64,000 nt of DNA from Hirundichthys speculiger (lineage: Eukaryota > Chordata > Actinopteri > Beloniformes > Exocoetidae), in assembly GCA_018398805.1 (NCBI GenBank), contig JAGFBZ010000013.1, positions 110,403 through 174,402 of the forward strand. Direction: 5' to 3'. Position 1 is the first letter of the stretch; each line of letters begins with the position of its first letter. Positions 1-11,300 of this stretch are shown one piece after another. Under the pieces are notes generated by a model. It made no database searches. It saw only the letters and a list, made by a program, of their open reading frames with translations, and had not been told where the DNA came from. Both the position numbers and the translations under genes were made by a program.

Positions 1-2035
1 TAATATGGTCGTATTTACTGGTTCTAGTCAGGACCAGTCCAAAGACCTCAGGACTGGACTAATATGGTCATATCTCCTGGATCTAGTCAGGACCGGTAGA
101 GACCTCAGGACTGGACTAATATGGTCGTATCTCCTGGTTCTAGTCAGGACCGGTGCAGAGACCTCAGGACTGGACTAATATGGTCGTATCTCCTGGTTCT
201 AGTCAGGACCGGTGCAGAGACCTCAGGACTGGACTAATATGGTCGTATCTTCCTGGTTCTAGTCAGGACCGGTGCAGAGACCTCAGGACTGGACTAATAT
301 GGTCGTATCTCCCGGTTCTAGTCAGGACCGGTGCAGAGACCTCAGGACTGGACTAATATGGTCGTATCTCCTGGTTCTAGTCAGGACCGGTGCAGAGACC
401 TCAGGACTGGACTAATATGGTCGTATTTCCTGGTTCTAGTCAGGACCGGTGCAGAGACCTCAGGACTGGACTAATATGGTCGTATCTCCTGGTTCTAGTC
501 AGGACCGGTGCAGAGACCTCAGGACTGGACTAATATGGTCGTATTTCCTGGTTCTAGTCAGGACCGGTGCAGAGACCTCAGGACTGGACTAATATGGTCG
601 TATTTCCTGGTTCTAGTCAGGACCGGTGCAGAGACCTCAGGACTGGACTAATATGGTCGTATTTCCTGGTTCTAGTCAGGACTGGTGCAGGACCTCAGGA
701 CTGGACTAATACGGTCGTATCTCCTGGTTCTGGTCAGGACTGGTGCAGAGACCTCAGGACTGGACTAATACGGTCGTATCTCCTGGTTCTAGTCAGGACC
801 GGTGCAGAGACCTCAGGACTGGACTAATATGGTCGTATCTCCTGGTTCTAGTCAGGACCGGTGCAGAGACCTCAGGACTGGACTAATATGGTCGTATTTC
901 CTGTCTAGTCAGACTGGTGCAGAGACCTCAGGACTGGACGTGGTCGTATCTCCTGGTTCTAGTCAGGACCGGTGCAGAGACCTCAGGACTGGACTAATAT
1001 GGTCGTATCTCCTGGTTCTAGTCAGGACTGGTGCAGAGACCTCAGGACTGGACTAATGTGGTCGTATCTCCTGGTTCTAGTCAGGACTGGTGCAGAGACC
1101 TCAGGACTGGACTAATATGGTCGTATCTCCTGGTTCTAGTCAGGACCGGTGCAGAGACCTCAGGACTGGACTAATATGGTCATATTTCCTGGTTCTAGTC
1201 AGGACCGGCGCAGAGACCTCAGGACTGGACTAATACGGTCGTATCTCCTGGTTCTGGTCAGGACTGGTCCTCAGACTGGACTAATGGTCGTATCTCCTGT
1301 TCTAGTCAGGACCAGTGCAGAGACCTCAGGACTGGACTAATACGGTCGTATCTCCTGGTTCTATCAGGACCGGTGCAGAGACCTCAGGACTGGACTAATA
1401 TGGTTGTATCTCCTGGTTCTAGTCAGGACCGGTGCAGAGACCTCAGGACTGGACTAATATGGTCATATCTCCTGGTTCTAGTCAGGACCGGTGCAGAGAC
1501 CTCAGGACTGGACTGGTCGTATTTCCTGGTTCTAGTCAGGACGGTGCAGGAGACTGGCTATCTCCTGGTTCTAGTCAGGACCGGTCTGGACTAATATGGT
1601 CGTACTCCTGGTTCTAGTCAGGAGGTGCAGAGACCTCAGGACTGGACTAATATGTCGTATCTCCTGGTTCTAGTCAGGACCGGTGCAGAGACCTCAGGAC
1701 TGGACTAATATGGTCGTATTTCCTGGTTCTAGTCAGGACTGGTGCAGAGACCTCAGGACTGGACTAATATGGCCGTGAGAGATCCTCAGGATTATGGTCT
1801 AGGTTCTAGTCACCGGTGCAGAGACCTCAGGACTGGACTAGGTCGTATCTCCTGTTCTAGTCAGGACCGGTGCAGAGACCTCAGGACTGACTAATACGGT
1901 TCTCCTGGTTCTAGTCAGGACCGGTGCAGAGACTCAGGACTGGACTAATATGGTCATATCTCCTGGTTCTAGTCAGGACCGGTGCAGAGACCTCAGGACT
2001 GGACTAATATGGTCGTATCTCCTGGTTCTAGTCGG
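1..2035. repeat. 59-bp minisatellite array
   Basis: About 34 head-to-tail copies of a 59-bp unit that begins ggactaatatggtcgtatct and continues through a tctagtcaggaccggtgcag segment. Units are well conserved to about 890 and carry more deletions between 1250 and 1900. The array runs off the left edge. Short reading frames in it (repeating QRPQDWTNMVV) are by-products of the repeat, not genes. Confidence 0.97.
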
Positions 2036-2510
2036 GACAATGAATCTACAGGCCCATGTTCTCCTGCTGTCAGTGACACGTAGATCTGAGTATCATCTGC
2101 ATAGTTGTAGTAGTACACATTATAGCTGCGTATTAGTTGGACTAATGGAAGCATGGACAGACTGAACAACAGGGGTCCCAGGATTGACCCCTGGGGAACC
2201 CCACAGGTCATGGCCATTTGGTCTGAGACACAGTTACCAATTTCAACAAAGTATTTCCTGTCCCTGAGATAGGACCTGAACCAGTTTAAAGCATTTTCAG
2301 AGATTCCCACCCAGTCTTCTAATCTCTGTAATAAGATCACATGGTCAACTGTGTCAAAGGCAGCGCTGAGGTCCAGCAGAACTAAGACTGAGACTCTACC
2401 TGCGTCTGTGTTCAGGTGAATATCATTTGTCACCTTGATCAGGGTTGTCTCAGTGCTGTGGTGGGGCCTGAAGTCTGATTGAAAACTATCAAAAATATTG
2501 TTTCTCCAAG
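2036..2510 (-). pseudogene. L2-type LINE reverse transcriptase fragment
   Basis: On the minus strand this encodes a middle piece of a non-LTR retrotransposon reverse transcriptase. The motifs LDLSAAFDTVDH, CGVPQGSILGPLLF and YADDTQIY are, in order, the A, B and C blocks of the RT palm, including the catalytic Asp pair. The open stretch 1993-2433 has no start or end of its own, and the reading continues upstream to about 2510 in related sequence (FRPHHST). There is no endonuclease domain, so this is a dead fragment. The wording of the RT blocks matches fish L2-family elements; the clade is my judgement from those motifs. Its 3' side is cut off sharply by the 59-bp array at about 2035. Confidence 0.85.
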
Positions 2511-4939
2511 TAAAGGTGGATCAGATGGTGGTGAGACCTGAGATGTTGTTGGTTCGGAGACTGTGGTCCTGAGGAGAAGACAGGAGGCAGAGTTGGCCAG
2601 ACTTGACTACCATAATGATCTTTTGTCTGGTTAGACAGCTTCAGATCATGATGAACCCTGTTGCCAGAGTTCTAACAAGAACCAAGAAATCTGAGCACAT
2701 TACTGCTGTCATTTTGAGTTTTTTTTTTTTGTCTCAAACCAAGTTTTTAGGCTTTATGACTAATCTCAGGCCTTTCTTTGTTATTATAACACGTGGTGGC
2801 CCAACACAACATTTCCCAAAAGTCATCAAATATTCCTTTAAATAAAACAGATGGGTTTTTTATGGCTCTAGTGGCTTTTATTAATGGTGGAGAGAGACAG
2901 GAAAGCAGGGAAAACATACAGCGAAGGGTCAGAGGCCAGGAGTTGAGCCTGTGGCCGCAGTAGGGGGAGGGTTAAGCCTGATTTATACTCGAACGTCAGG
3001 TCGTCTGCGTCACCTACGCAATGCATGGAGGGAGATAGCGATGAATGTGCGTCTGGATACGGCCGAGACGGTGAGGAAGTGGAAAAACGCAAGAGATAAG
3101 TTTAGTAAGTTTAGCTAGTTCGTGATTGTCCCTCTTGCGTTGTGGTGTAAGTTAACATTGCGGAGACCGAGCTAGTATAAATCAAAAGTGACGGCGACAC
3201 ATTGCCGCAAGAGTATACGTGGCCCTTCAGGGTTAGGGTTAGGGTTAGCCATGTATCCTCTCCACATGGGCTGGCTGCTTAAACCACAGGGGCCCAAAAT
3301 TGATGTTTTAGCATGAGAACTTTCTGCTGTGCTGTTTTAAAACTGGTGTCTTTGATGTGAACTTTCTGACAGTAGATTTGTGATGAACTTTTAAAGGTGT
3401 AATGACCCATCCATTTACATCGATACATTGATTTAATGTTGCGCAATCCAATAGCACTGATACAAAATTTAAATATCATCTAGACATCAGTACATGTTAT
3501 CATCAATACATGTTAGAAGGTGACCCTTTAGCTGTTTTTATAAAAGATATAGATTGTTTTTCATTCAGTTGAACCCAGAAATACAGATTTTAAATGTTAG
3601 GTTAGCTTCTTACTGTTATTGGATGTGAATGGAAGTGACTTTGTTCAGTTAAGATGATAACATATTACCATAAAAATGCTAATGTCCCATATTGATCATT
3701 ACCTCTTGAATTAAATCAAAACCATATTGTAGACCATATTACAGACTTTGTGATGATAGCAATATCTTTAAACTGATGAAATATGGTGTGATGATGAAAC
3801 TACTGAACATCAGTGTGATGTGTCCTATTGTTTGTTTTTCAGTAAAATCTGCTGAAAGTAAAGCGAACGCAGCAGAATGAAGGAGTGGAAACAGCTCTGA
3901 CCGCTGATGCTCTTACTGTATGTGAACACAAACAACACTTCCTGGTGTTTCCTGTGAGAGCTGACCCTGACCTCCACATCTCACATGGCCCCCCTGGGAA
4001 GAGTCCTCAACAAGGCCCGGACTGGCCTCGGCCCACTTCTCAGTTCAGTTTTCAGCTCTTAAAGTCTAAAAATACGCTACAGTACGGATGTTGTTGCCGT
4101 GTTACGTAACCCCGAGGCTCTGAAGTGTCAAGAATGTGAGGTTGGACAGAAACTTTGAGGATCTCAGTTCCCACAAAGTAAACAGCTCTGGAGATGGGAT
4201 GGTTTCCTGGAACAGCTTCACAGAGGAGGATCCACACGGACCTTTCAGATTCTGGTCACATTCAATAATCTGGAAGGAAACTGTCCCAGCGTTGCTGAGC
4301 TTCTCTACTAAAATCTGTCTTTATCAATCACATCAGCACCGTCTAACAAACCTCCTCACTCCTCAAACGAGTCTCGGAAAACATCCCTGACGAGTGTGTT
4401 TCTGTCAAACATCCTCCACATCTGCAGCTCTCTGATCAGATCACACACATTTATCATAAAGCAGCTTACAAATACATGACGACATTTATTTAACACAAAA
4501 TAAATGACTAAGAGGGGAATAATAGTGTTGGGCAATCCTTGGGACTCCCTTACTGCTTCCAGAGGATGAAGAGGGCAAGTGAAATGACCAGTAGCCGATG
4601 TGCAGACCTCATTCACACAACGCCAAGAGGGAAAGACATCAGCAATGGTTTATAGCAGAGAAATTGTTACTGCACATCAACCTTGAAAGGGCTCTTAAAC
4701 TATCTACAAACTATTTGGAGTACAACATTTTACTTTAGGAAAGATTATTAGACCAGTTTATAGACCAGGGGTGTCCAAATCCAGCCCTGGAGGAACACTG
4801 TCCTGCATGTCTTAGATATTTCTCTGCAACAACACATCTGGTTCAGATGAGTGGATCCCCATCAGCTGGTCATCCAGGTCTGTTAACAACCCATTAATCT
4901 GAATCAGGTTCACTGAAGCAGGAAACATTTAAGACACGA
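2511..4939. other. Non-coding 5' flank with interspersed repeat pieces
   Basis: No credible coding exon seen. A short run of telomere-type TTAGGG repeats lies at about 3230-3250. The segment 4769-4935, beginning ggggtgtccaaatccagccc, resembles a widespread fish interspersed repeat. The 2850-2960 segment also looks repeat-derived. The remainder is unremarkable AT-rich sequence. Open frames here are short and lack recognisable domains. Confidence 0.6.
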
Positions 4940-5370
4940 ATTATTAAGTGGAAGTTTGGGGGCAACACCTACAAATCCTCACTCCGACCGTTGTGCACAC
5001 TCCAGAAAAGAGGGATCAGAACCATCCGTAAGGCAGGTTTCCAGGACCAGACCAGCCAGTTCTTTATAAACTCCTGCCTACTAAAACTCCAGATGTGGTA
5101 GAATTTCCAACAGCTGATGTATAAAGCCAGGAACAAACAACTACCAGATAATATCCAGAGACTCTTTACTGATAGAGCGGGGGGTTATGATTACGGGGGG
5201 AACCTTAACTTCAGGACCAGGAGGGTCCAACAACCATGAAGAGAACCTGAACTTCAGTCAGTGGTGTGAAGGTTTGGAATAAACTCAGCCAAGAACTGAA
5301 GCAACGTCCAAGCAGGAGTGTGTTTAATAAAAGACCGATGATCTTCAACAGTCCAGGGATGATGGTCTGA
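4940..5370 (+). pseudogene. Non-LTR retrotransposon fragment, RT C-terminal end
   Basis: Read on the + strand with stops, this matches the C-terminal tail of fish LINE reverse transcriptases: WGNTYKSS, then LQKRGIRTIRKAGF, then a degenerate MYKARNKQLPDNIQRLF segment, then VWNKLSQELKQ. In-frame stops near 5098 and 5236 show that it is inactive. No palm motifs are present, so it is a 5'-truncated copy. A GT-rich stretch (about 5420-5455) follows it. Confidence 0.7.
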
Positions 5371-5508
5371 GCTGAACCTGAAGGGGTGTCTGAAGATAGC
5401 TGGTACAGATTTGTGTGATTGTGTAGTTTTGTGTGGGTGTGTGTATGTATATGGAAGTATTTCTGTGCCATCTGAGTTTGAATACGAATTTTTAAGATTG
5501 AAATTTTT

Positions 5509-6406
5509 CAGCATCAAAATCAGACTTTGAATTTTAAAAAACATCAGATTTCTAGCACTGAATTATTTTTTGCCTCTGAATTTTATTTCGTTAAAATAAA
5601 TTCAGTGTTAAAAAAAAAAATTGTTCTTAAAATATTCAGTTTTTCAAAATTCAACACGCAAAGAAATTCAACACCCCAAAAAATTCAGTGTAAAAAAAAA
5701 AAATCAACATCTCAAAAAAATTCAGTGTAAAAAAATTCAATTTCTAAAAAAAAAAAATCAGTGTAAAAAAATTCAACCTCAAAAAATTCAGTGTAAAAAA
5801 ATTCAACCTCAAAAAATTCAGTGTAAAAAGAACCAGACTCAACATCCGGGTCACCAGGGAGAAGCAATCGATCCCTGTCTCAATTCAACCAATGTCCAGC
5901 CAATCACGTTACGCTCCATTGGTCATGTGACACCCCACCCAGATAGTAAGACGGACTGGTCGGCCATGGCAGCAAACTCAGGTGATGGTGCTGCGGTGAG
6001 TCTGTTTACTGTTTACTGGACGTTGGCTGAATTGAGACAGGGATCGATTGCTTCTCCCTGGTGACCCGGATGTTGAGTCTGGTTCTTTTTACACTGAATT
6101 TTTTGAGGTTGAATTTTTTTTACACTGAATTTTTTGAGGTTGAATTTTTTACACTGATTTTTTTTTTTTTTAGAAATTGAATTTTTTTTACACTGAATTT
6201 TTTTGAGATGTTGATTTTTTTTTTTACACTGAATTTTTTGGGGTGTTGAATTTCTTTGCGTGTTGAATTTTGAAAAACTGAATTTTTAAGACAACAATTT
6301 TTTTTAACACTGAATTTATTTTAACAAAATAAAATTCAGAGGCAAAAAAAAAATTCATTGCTAGAAATCTGATGTTTTTTAAAATTCAAAGTCTGATTGT
6401 GATGCT
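5509..6406. mobile_element. Long palindrome (foldback-like element)
   Basis: Two arms of roughly 400 bp (about 5509-5910 and 6008-6406) are near-perfect reverse complements around a spacer of about 100 bp. Each arm contains internal subrepeats of the type ttcagtgtaaaaaaattcaa and a shared inner part (ggtcaccagggagaagcaat on the left, its complement on the right). This is the architecture of a foldback transposon or a hairpin MITE. The right arm is interrupted by the assembly gap, so its outer end and any target-site duplication cannot be seen. No coding capacity. Confidence 0.85.
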
Positions 6407-6437
6407 NNNNNNNNNNNNNNNNNNNNNNNNNNNNNNN
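6407..6437. other. Assembly gap (31 N)
   Basis: A run of 31 undetermined bases directly at the outer end of the palindrome's right arm. The missing sequence probably includes the continuation of that arm. Confidence 0.99.
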
Positions 6438-8232
6438 GATAAACTGAAATTAGGTGGTGCTGCTGAGCCCGTTCTTGTTTGCCCATACCCAAAACCTATG
6501 AAGTACACAATTTTCATGCACAACTCATTTATTGGCACTTGAATTCAAACCAAAAAGTGTAGCTTAGCCACACGAGGTTTCAAGAATATGACTGTAACTG
6601 TTGCCGTGGTGACCTGCATCAGTGTGCGCACACTGAACAGCCTGCATTCATAACTTAGTCAGCCACTGATCATGAGGTTGTTCCAACGTACACAACGCTT
6701 CAGTGACTTCACCCTTCAGCCTTTTCATACGCAAACATGAAATGAAAATAAAATCCATTGACTGCGAAGTAATTTCAAAAAGGCCTATTCACCAACAAGT
6801 GCTTTCATGTCCCAGCACCTCTCTGCACAAAACAAACGTTTCTGTTCTCGGTGTAAGAAAATCCATATCTCATGCAGTGTTTTGGGTTTCCAAGAACCAA
6901 ATGCTGGGTTGACTGCGTTGCAACGCCATAGTTCTGCATTGTTTGGAGGCCATCAAAACTCAAAACAAGCTCCTTTAGGAGCCGATCTCAGTTATGGCCA
7001 CTCCTGATATCCGTCTTGGAGAACTTTAAACAATTCCAATGGATTAAAATCTATGAACAAAAGTGTCCTGTTTAAGGGGAAAAAAAAAAAACCAATGATG
7101 CAGAGCAGCTTCAAGAAGCCACAATGCTGCGATTACAAAACCTCTTTGTCTGCAGTTGTGAGGTCCACGCTGCACCACTGGAGAGCTGTGAGCAGCTGCT
7201 TCAGCAGACTGGTATCCTCCCAGTGTAGACAGGAGCACTGCTGCAGATGTTCATTTCCGCTGTTTAGTGCGAGTTTCTCCAGTTTTTTTATTTAGTCAGG
7301 ATGACCATCTGCAGATCGGGGAAGGTTACAATACGTTACAATTTTAAAATTCTTCCACCAGTTTTTCTAAAGTTATACCATGAGCTCAGTTTTATCCTCT
7401 TAATCCCAGCAGAAGCGTCGAGGATGTTCTCAGTCACACTCACTTCCTGTGTAGTTTCTGTTCACTACGTAATGACTGTGTAATATGTCATGTGCTGTTT
7501 TCTCATCTCAGGCTTGATTTTCCTTGTTTTCTGCCCCAGCAAGAACCAGAAGACTTTTATGTCCTGAATAATAAAACTCTATAATTAAAAGAGGTGCAGT
7601 TAATAACTGAAATGGCGGCATAAACAATTGTGTATATAAATATGCCTGGACATGTTTGAATCACTGAGGATCTTCAAAGCTCTCCACGTCTTTAGCCTGC
7701 AGCCCTCTGTTGTGTTCACACACTGGCTTTTAGTGAATTATGACATTTGTTTGTGTGTTTTCAGCGTTGAAACATGCCGGATTTTCTTCCACAAATATTT
7801 CACATCACCTTTGACCTGCTGGGGGTCATCAGCCGCTCTCAGAGTAGAATCGAGGTGGTGGGGGGGGGGGGGGGGGGGGGGGCAGAAATCAGGGGGGGCA
7901 GAAATCATAGTTGAGCAAATCCAGAGAAAGTGAGGGAGGGGACTTTGACTTTTATCGTTGTCTAAGTTTAGATCTGGCTCACAGACGACTTCTCAAGTAA
8001 CAAGGCTGCAGGCTCATTTCAGAAACTGCACCAGCAGGAAAACAGCTCCACGCCGAGCTTTAAACAGACCAAACGTAGCACGAAAATTAGAGGAGACGCG
8101 GGCTATTAATGCCAGACTCTGCGCCATAACCGGACGATCAGACCAGAGACACGCTGGGAAATGTAGACGCAAACTGGACTACCCCCTGGAAACTTTCCTC
8201 ACAGTGCAAGTTTATCTCCTTCTACCTGCACG
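6438..8232. other. 5' flank and presumed leader of the anoctamin gene
   Basis: No coding exon recognised. A guanine homopolymer of more than 20 bases lies at about 7858-7882. I see no clear TATA box at a sensible distance from the start codon, so the transcription start is not defined. An in-frame TAG at 8164-8166 precedes the proposed ATG with no other in-frame ATG between them, which supports the start chosen for exon 1. Confidence 0.5.
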
Positions 8233-8337
8233 ATGACTGAGGAAGCCCAGCAACGAACCAACCCGCCCTCAACCGCTGAGCCGCAGCGACAGGCACCGCA
8301 TTTTCTACGAGACGTCATCTTCCACGGCAAGTTTAAG
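8233..8337 (+). CDS. ano1: Anoctamin exon 1 (candidate first coding exon)
   Basis: Thirty-five codons from ATG (A at -3) to a strong donor gtgaga, phase 0. The peptide begins [13 protein letters not shown] and ends [12 protein letters not shown]. It joins in phase to exon 2, whose LLKAL start aligns with the LLNSL position of mammalian ANO1. The N-terminus itself is not recognisably conserved, and the next exon is 26.5 kb away, so another first exon could exist in intron 1. An in-frame stop lies 69 nt upstream. Confidence 0.55.
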
Positions 8338-11300
8338 GTGAGATTTCACCTTAAATGTGAAGGAACGTGGCGAAGATGACAGAAGCAGAGAAGAAGAGAT
8401 GAGAACGGACAGAGGCTGACTGGTTCATTCAATACAGAAATGTCAATACAGGTGACCCCGTTACAGTGCAGGTAAACTAGTTACAGTACAGGTGAATCAG
8501 TTACAATACAGGTGAATCAGTTACAATACAGGTGAATCTGTTACAGTGCAGGTGAATCAGTTACAGTGCAGGTGAATTAGTTACAGTACAGGTGAACTAG
8601 TTACAGTACAGGTGAATATGTTACAATACAGGTGAATCAGTTACAATACAGGTGAATCAGTTACAGTACAAGTGAATCAGTTACAATACAGGTGAATCAG
8701 TTACAATACAGGTGAATCAGTTACAATACAGGTGAATCAGTTACAGTACAAGTGAATCAGTTACAATACAGGTGGTGTCAGTTACATACAGGTGAATCAG
8801 TTACAGTACAGGTGAATCAGTTACAATACAGGTGAATCAGTTACAATACAGGTGAATCAGTTACAGTACAGGTGAATCTGTTACAATACAGGTGAATCAA
8901 TTACAATACAGGTGAATCAGTTACAATACAGGTGAATCTGTTACAGTGCAGGGGAATCAGTTACAGTACAGGTGAATCTGATCCAATACAGGTGAATCTG
9001 TTACAATACAGGTGAATCAGTTACAATACAGGTGAATCTGTTACAGTGCAGGTGAATCAGTTACAGTGCAGGTGAATCAGTTACAGTGCAGGTGAATCAG
9101 TTGCAGTGCAGGTGAATCTGGTACAGTGCAGGTGAATCTGGTACAGTACAGGTGAACTAGTTACAGTACAGGTGAATCTGTTACAGTGCAGTTGAATCTG
9201 TTACAATACAAGTGAATCTGTTACAGTACAGGTGAACTAGTTATAGTACAGGTGAATCTGTTACAATACAGGTGAACTAGTTACAGTACAGGTAAATCTG
9301 TTACAGTGCGGTTGAATCTGTTACAATACAAGTGAATCTGTTACAGTACAGGTGAACTGGTTACAGTGCAAGTGAATCAGTTGCAGTGCAGGTGAATCTG
9401 GTACAGTGCAGGTGAATCTGGTACAGTACAGGTGAACTAGTTACAGTACAGGTGAATCTGTTACAGTGCAGTTGAATCTGTTACAATACAAGTGAATCTG
9501 TTACAGTACAGGTGAACTGGTTACAGTACAGGTGAATCTGTTACAATACAGGTTAACTATTTACAGTACAGGTGAATCTGTAACAGTGCAGGCGAATCTG
9601 TTACAGTGCAGGTGAACTAGTTACAGTGCATATGAATCTGTTACAATGCAGGTAAATCTGTTACAATACAGGTTAACTTGTTACAGTGCAGGTGAATCTG
9701 TTACAGTACAGGTGAATCTGTTACAGTACAGGTGAACTAGTTGCAGTGCAGGTGAATATGTTACAGTGCAAGTGAATCTATTACAGTACAGGTGAATCCC
9801 TTACAGGACAGGTGAATCTGTTACAATACAGGTGAACTAGTTACGGTGTAGGTGAATCCTTTATAGTACAGGTGAATCTGTTACAGTACAGGTGAATCTG
9901 TTACAGTGCAGGTGAATCAGTTACAGTACAGGTGAACTAGTTACAGTACAGGTGAATCAGTTACAGTGCAGTTGAATCAGTTACAGTACAGGTGAACTAG
10001 TTACAGTACAGGTGAATCAGTTACAGCGCAGGTGAATCTGTTACAGTGCAGGTGAATCAGTTACAGTACAGGTGAATTAGTTACAGCGCAGGTGAATCTG
10101 TTACAGTGCAGGTGAATCAGTTACAGTACAGGTGAATCAGTTACAGTGCAGGTGAATCAGTTACAGTACAGGTGAACTAGTTACAGTACAGGTGAATCAG
10201 TTACAGTGCAGGTAAATCAGTTACAGTGCAGGTGAATCTGTTACAGTGCAGGTGAATCAGTTACAGTACAGGTGAATCAGTTACAGTGCAGGTGAATCTG
10301 TTACAATACAGGTGAATATGTTACAGTGCAGGTAAATCAGTTACAGTGCAGGTGAATCTGTTACAGGACAGGTGAACTAGTTACAGTACAGGTAAATCAG
10401 TTACAGCGCAGGTGAATCTGTTACAGTGCAGGTGAATCAGTTACAGCGCAGGTGAATCTGTTACAGTGCAGGTGAATCAGTTACAGTACAGGTGAATCTG
10501 TTACAGTGCAGATAATTCAGTTACAGGGCAGGTGAATCTGTTACAGTACAGGTGAATGTTACAGTACAGGTGAATCAGTTACAGTGCAGGTGAATCAGTT
10601 ACAATACAGGTGAATCAGTTACAGTGCAGGTGAACTAGTTACAGTACAGGTAAATCAGTTACAGTGCAGGTGAATCAGTTACAGTGAAGGTGAATCTGTT
10701 ACAATACAAGTGAATCAGTTACAGTGCAGGTGAATCAGTTACAATACAGGTGAATCAGTTACAGTGCAGGTGAACTAGTTACAGTACAGGTAAATCAGTT
10801 ACAGTGCAGGTGAATCAGTTACAGTGAAGGTGAATCTGTTACAATACAAGTGAATCAGTTACAGTGCAGGTGAATCAGTTACAGCAACCCAGGTAAATGA
10901 ACAATTTTTGTTTTTTCCAGCATTTATCTGTCTGTCTTTGTACAAGATAACTGAAAAAGTTATGGATGGATTTGGATGAAATTTTCAGGAGTTGTCAGAA
11001 ATGTGAAAAGGAAGAACTGATTTCATTTTGGTTCTGATCCGGAAGAAATCCTGGATTCTGGATCACTTTCAAATTTTCGATAACATTGAAGTCAGTGGGG
11101 CCGAAGATTTTGTTTCTCAATATCTCCGTTACGTTAATTATTGCCCAAAACTGCCCAAAACTGCCCAAAACTGCCCAAAAAGGGATTGACAACCTCTGTC
11201 AAATTTCAAAGGCTGATCCAGATCTGATCCAGAAGGCGGATTTTATGGCAATCTGTAAATTGTTATATGGGGGAATTGTTGCACTTGGCGGAGGTCTGCG

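Noticed and set aside
1..2035. Possible CRISPR array (59-bp periodic repeats)
   Set aside because: No distinct spacers: the whole unit is repeated. The window is eukaryotic and there are no cas genes. The same holds for all other arrays here.
7958..8236. 92-codon frame overlapping the proposed start codon, a possible upstream ORF
   Set aside because: The frame begins at a TTG, not ATG, and nothing shows that the region is in the transcript.
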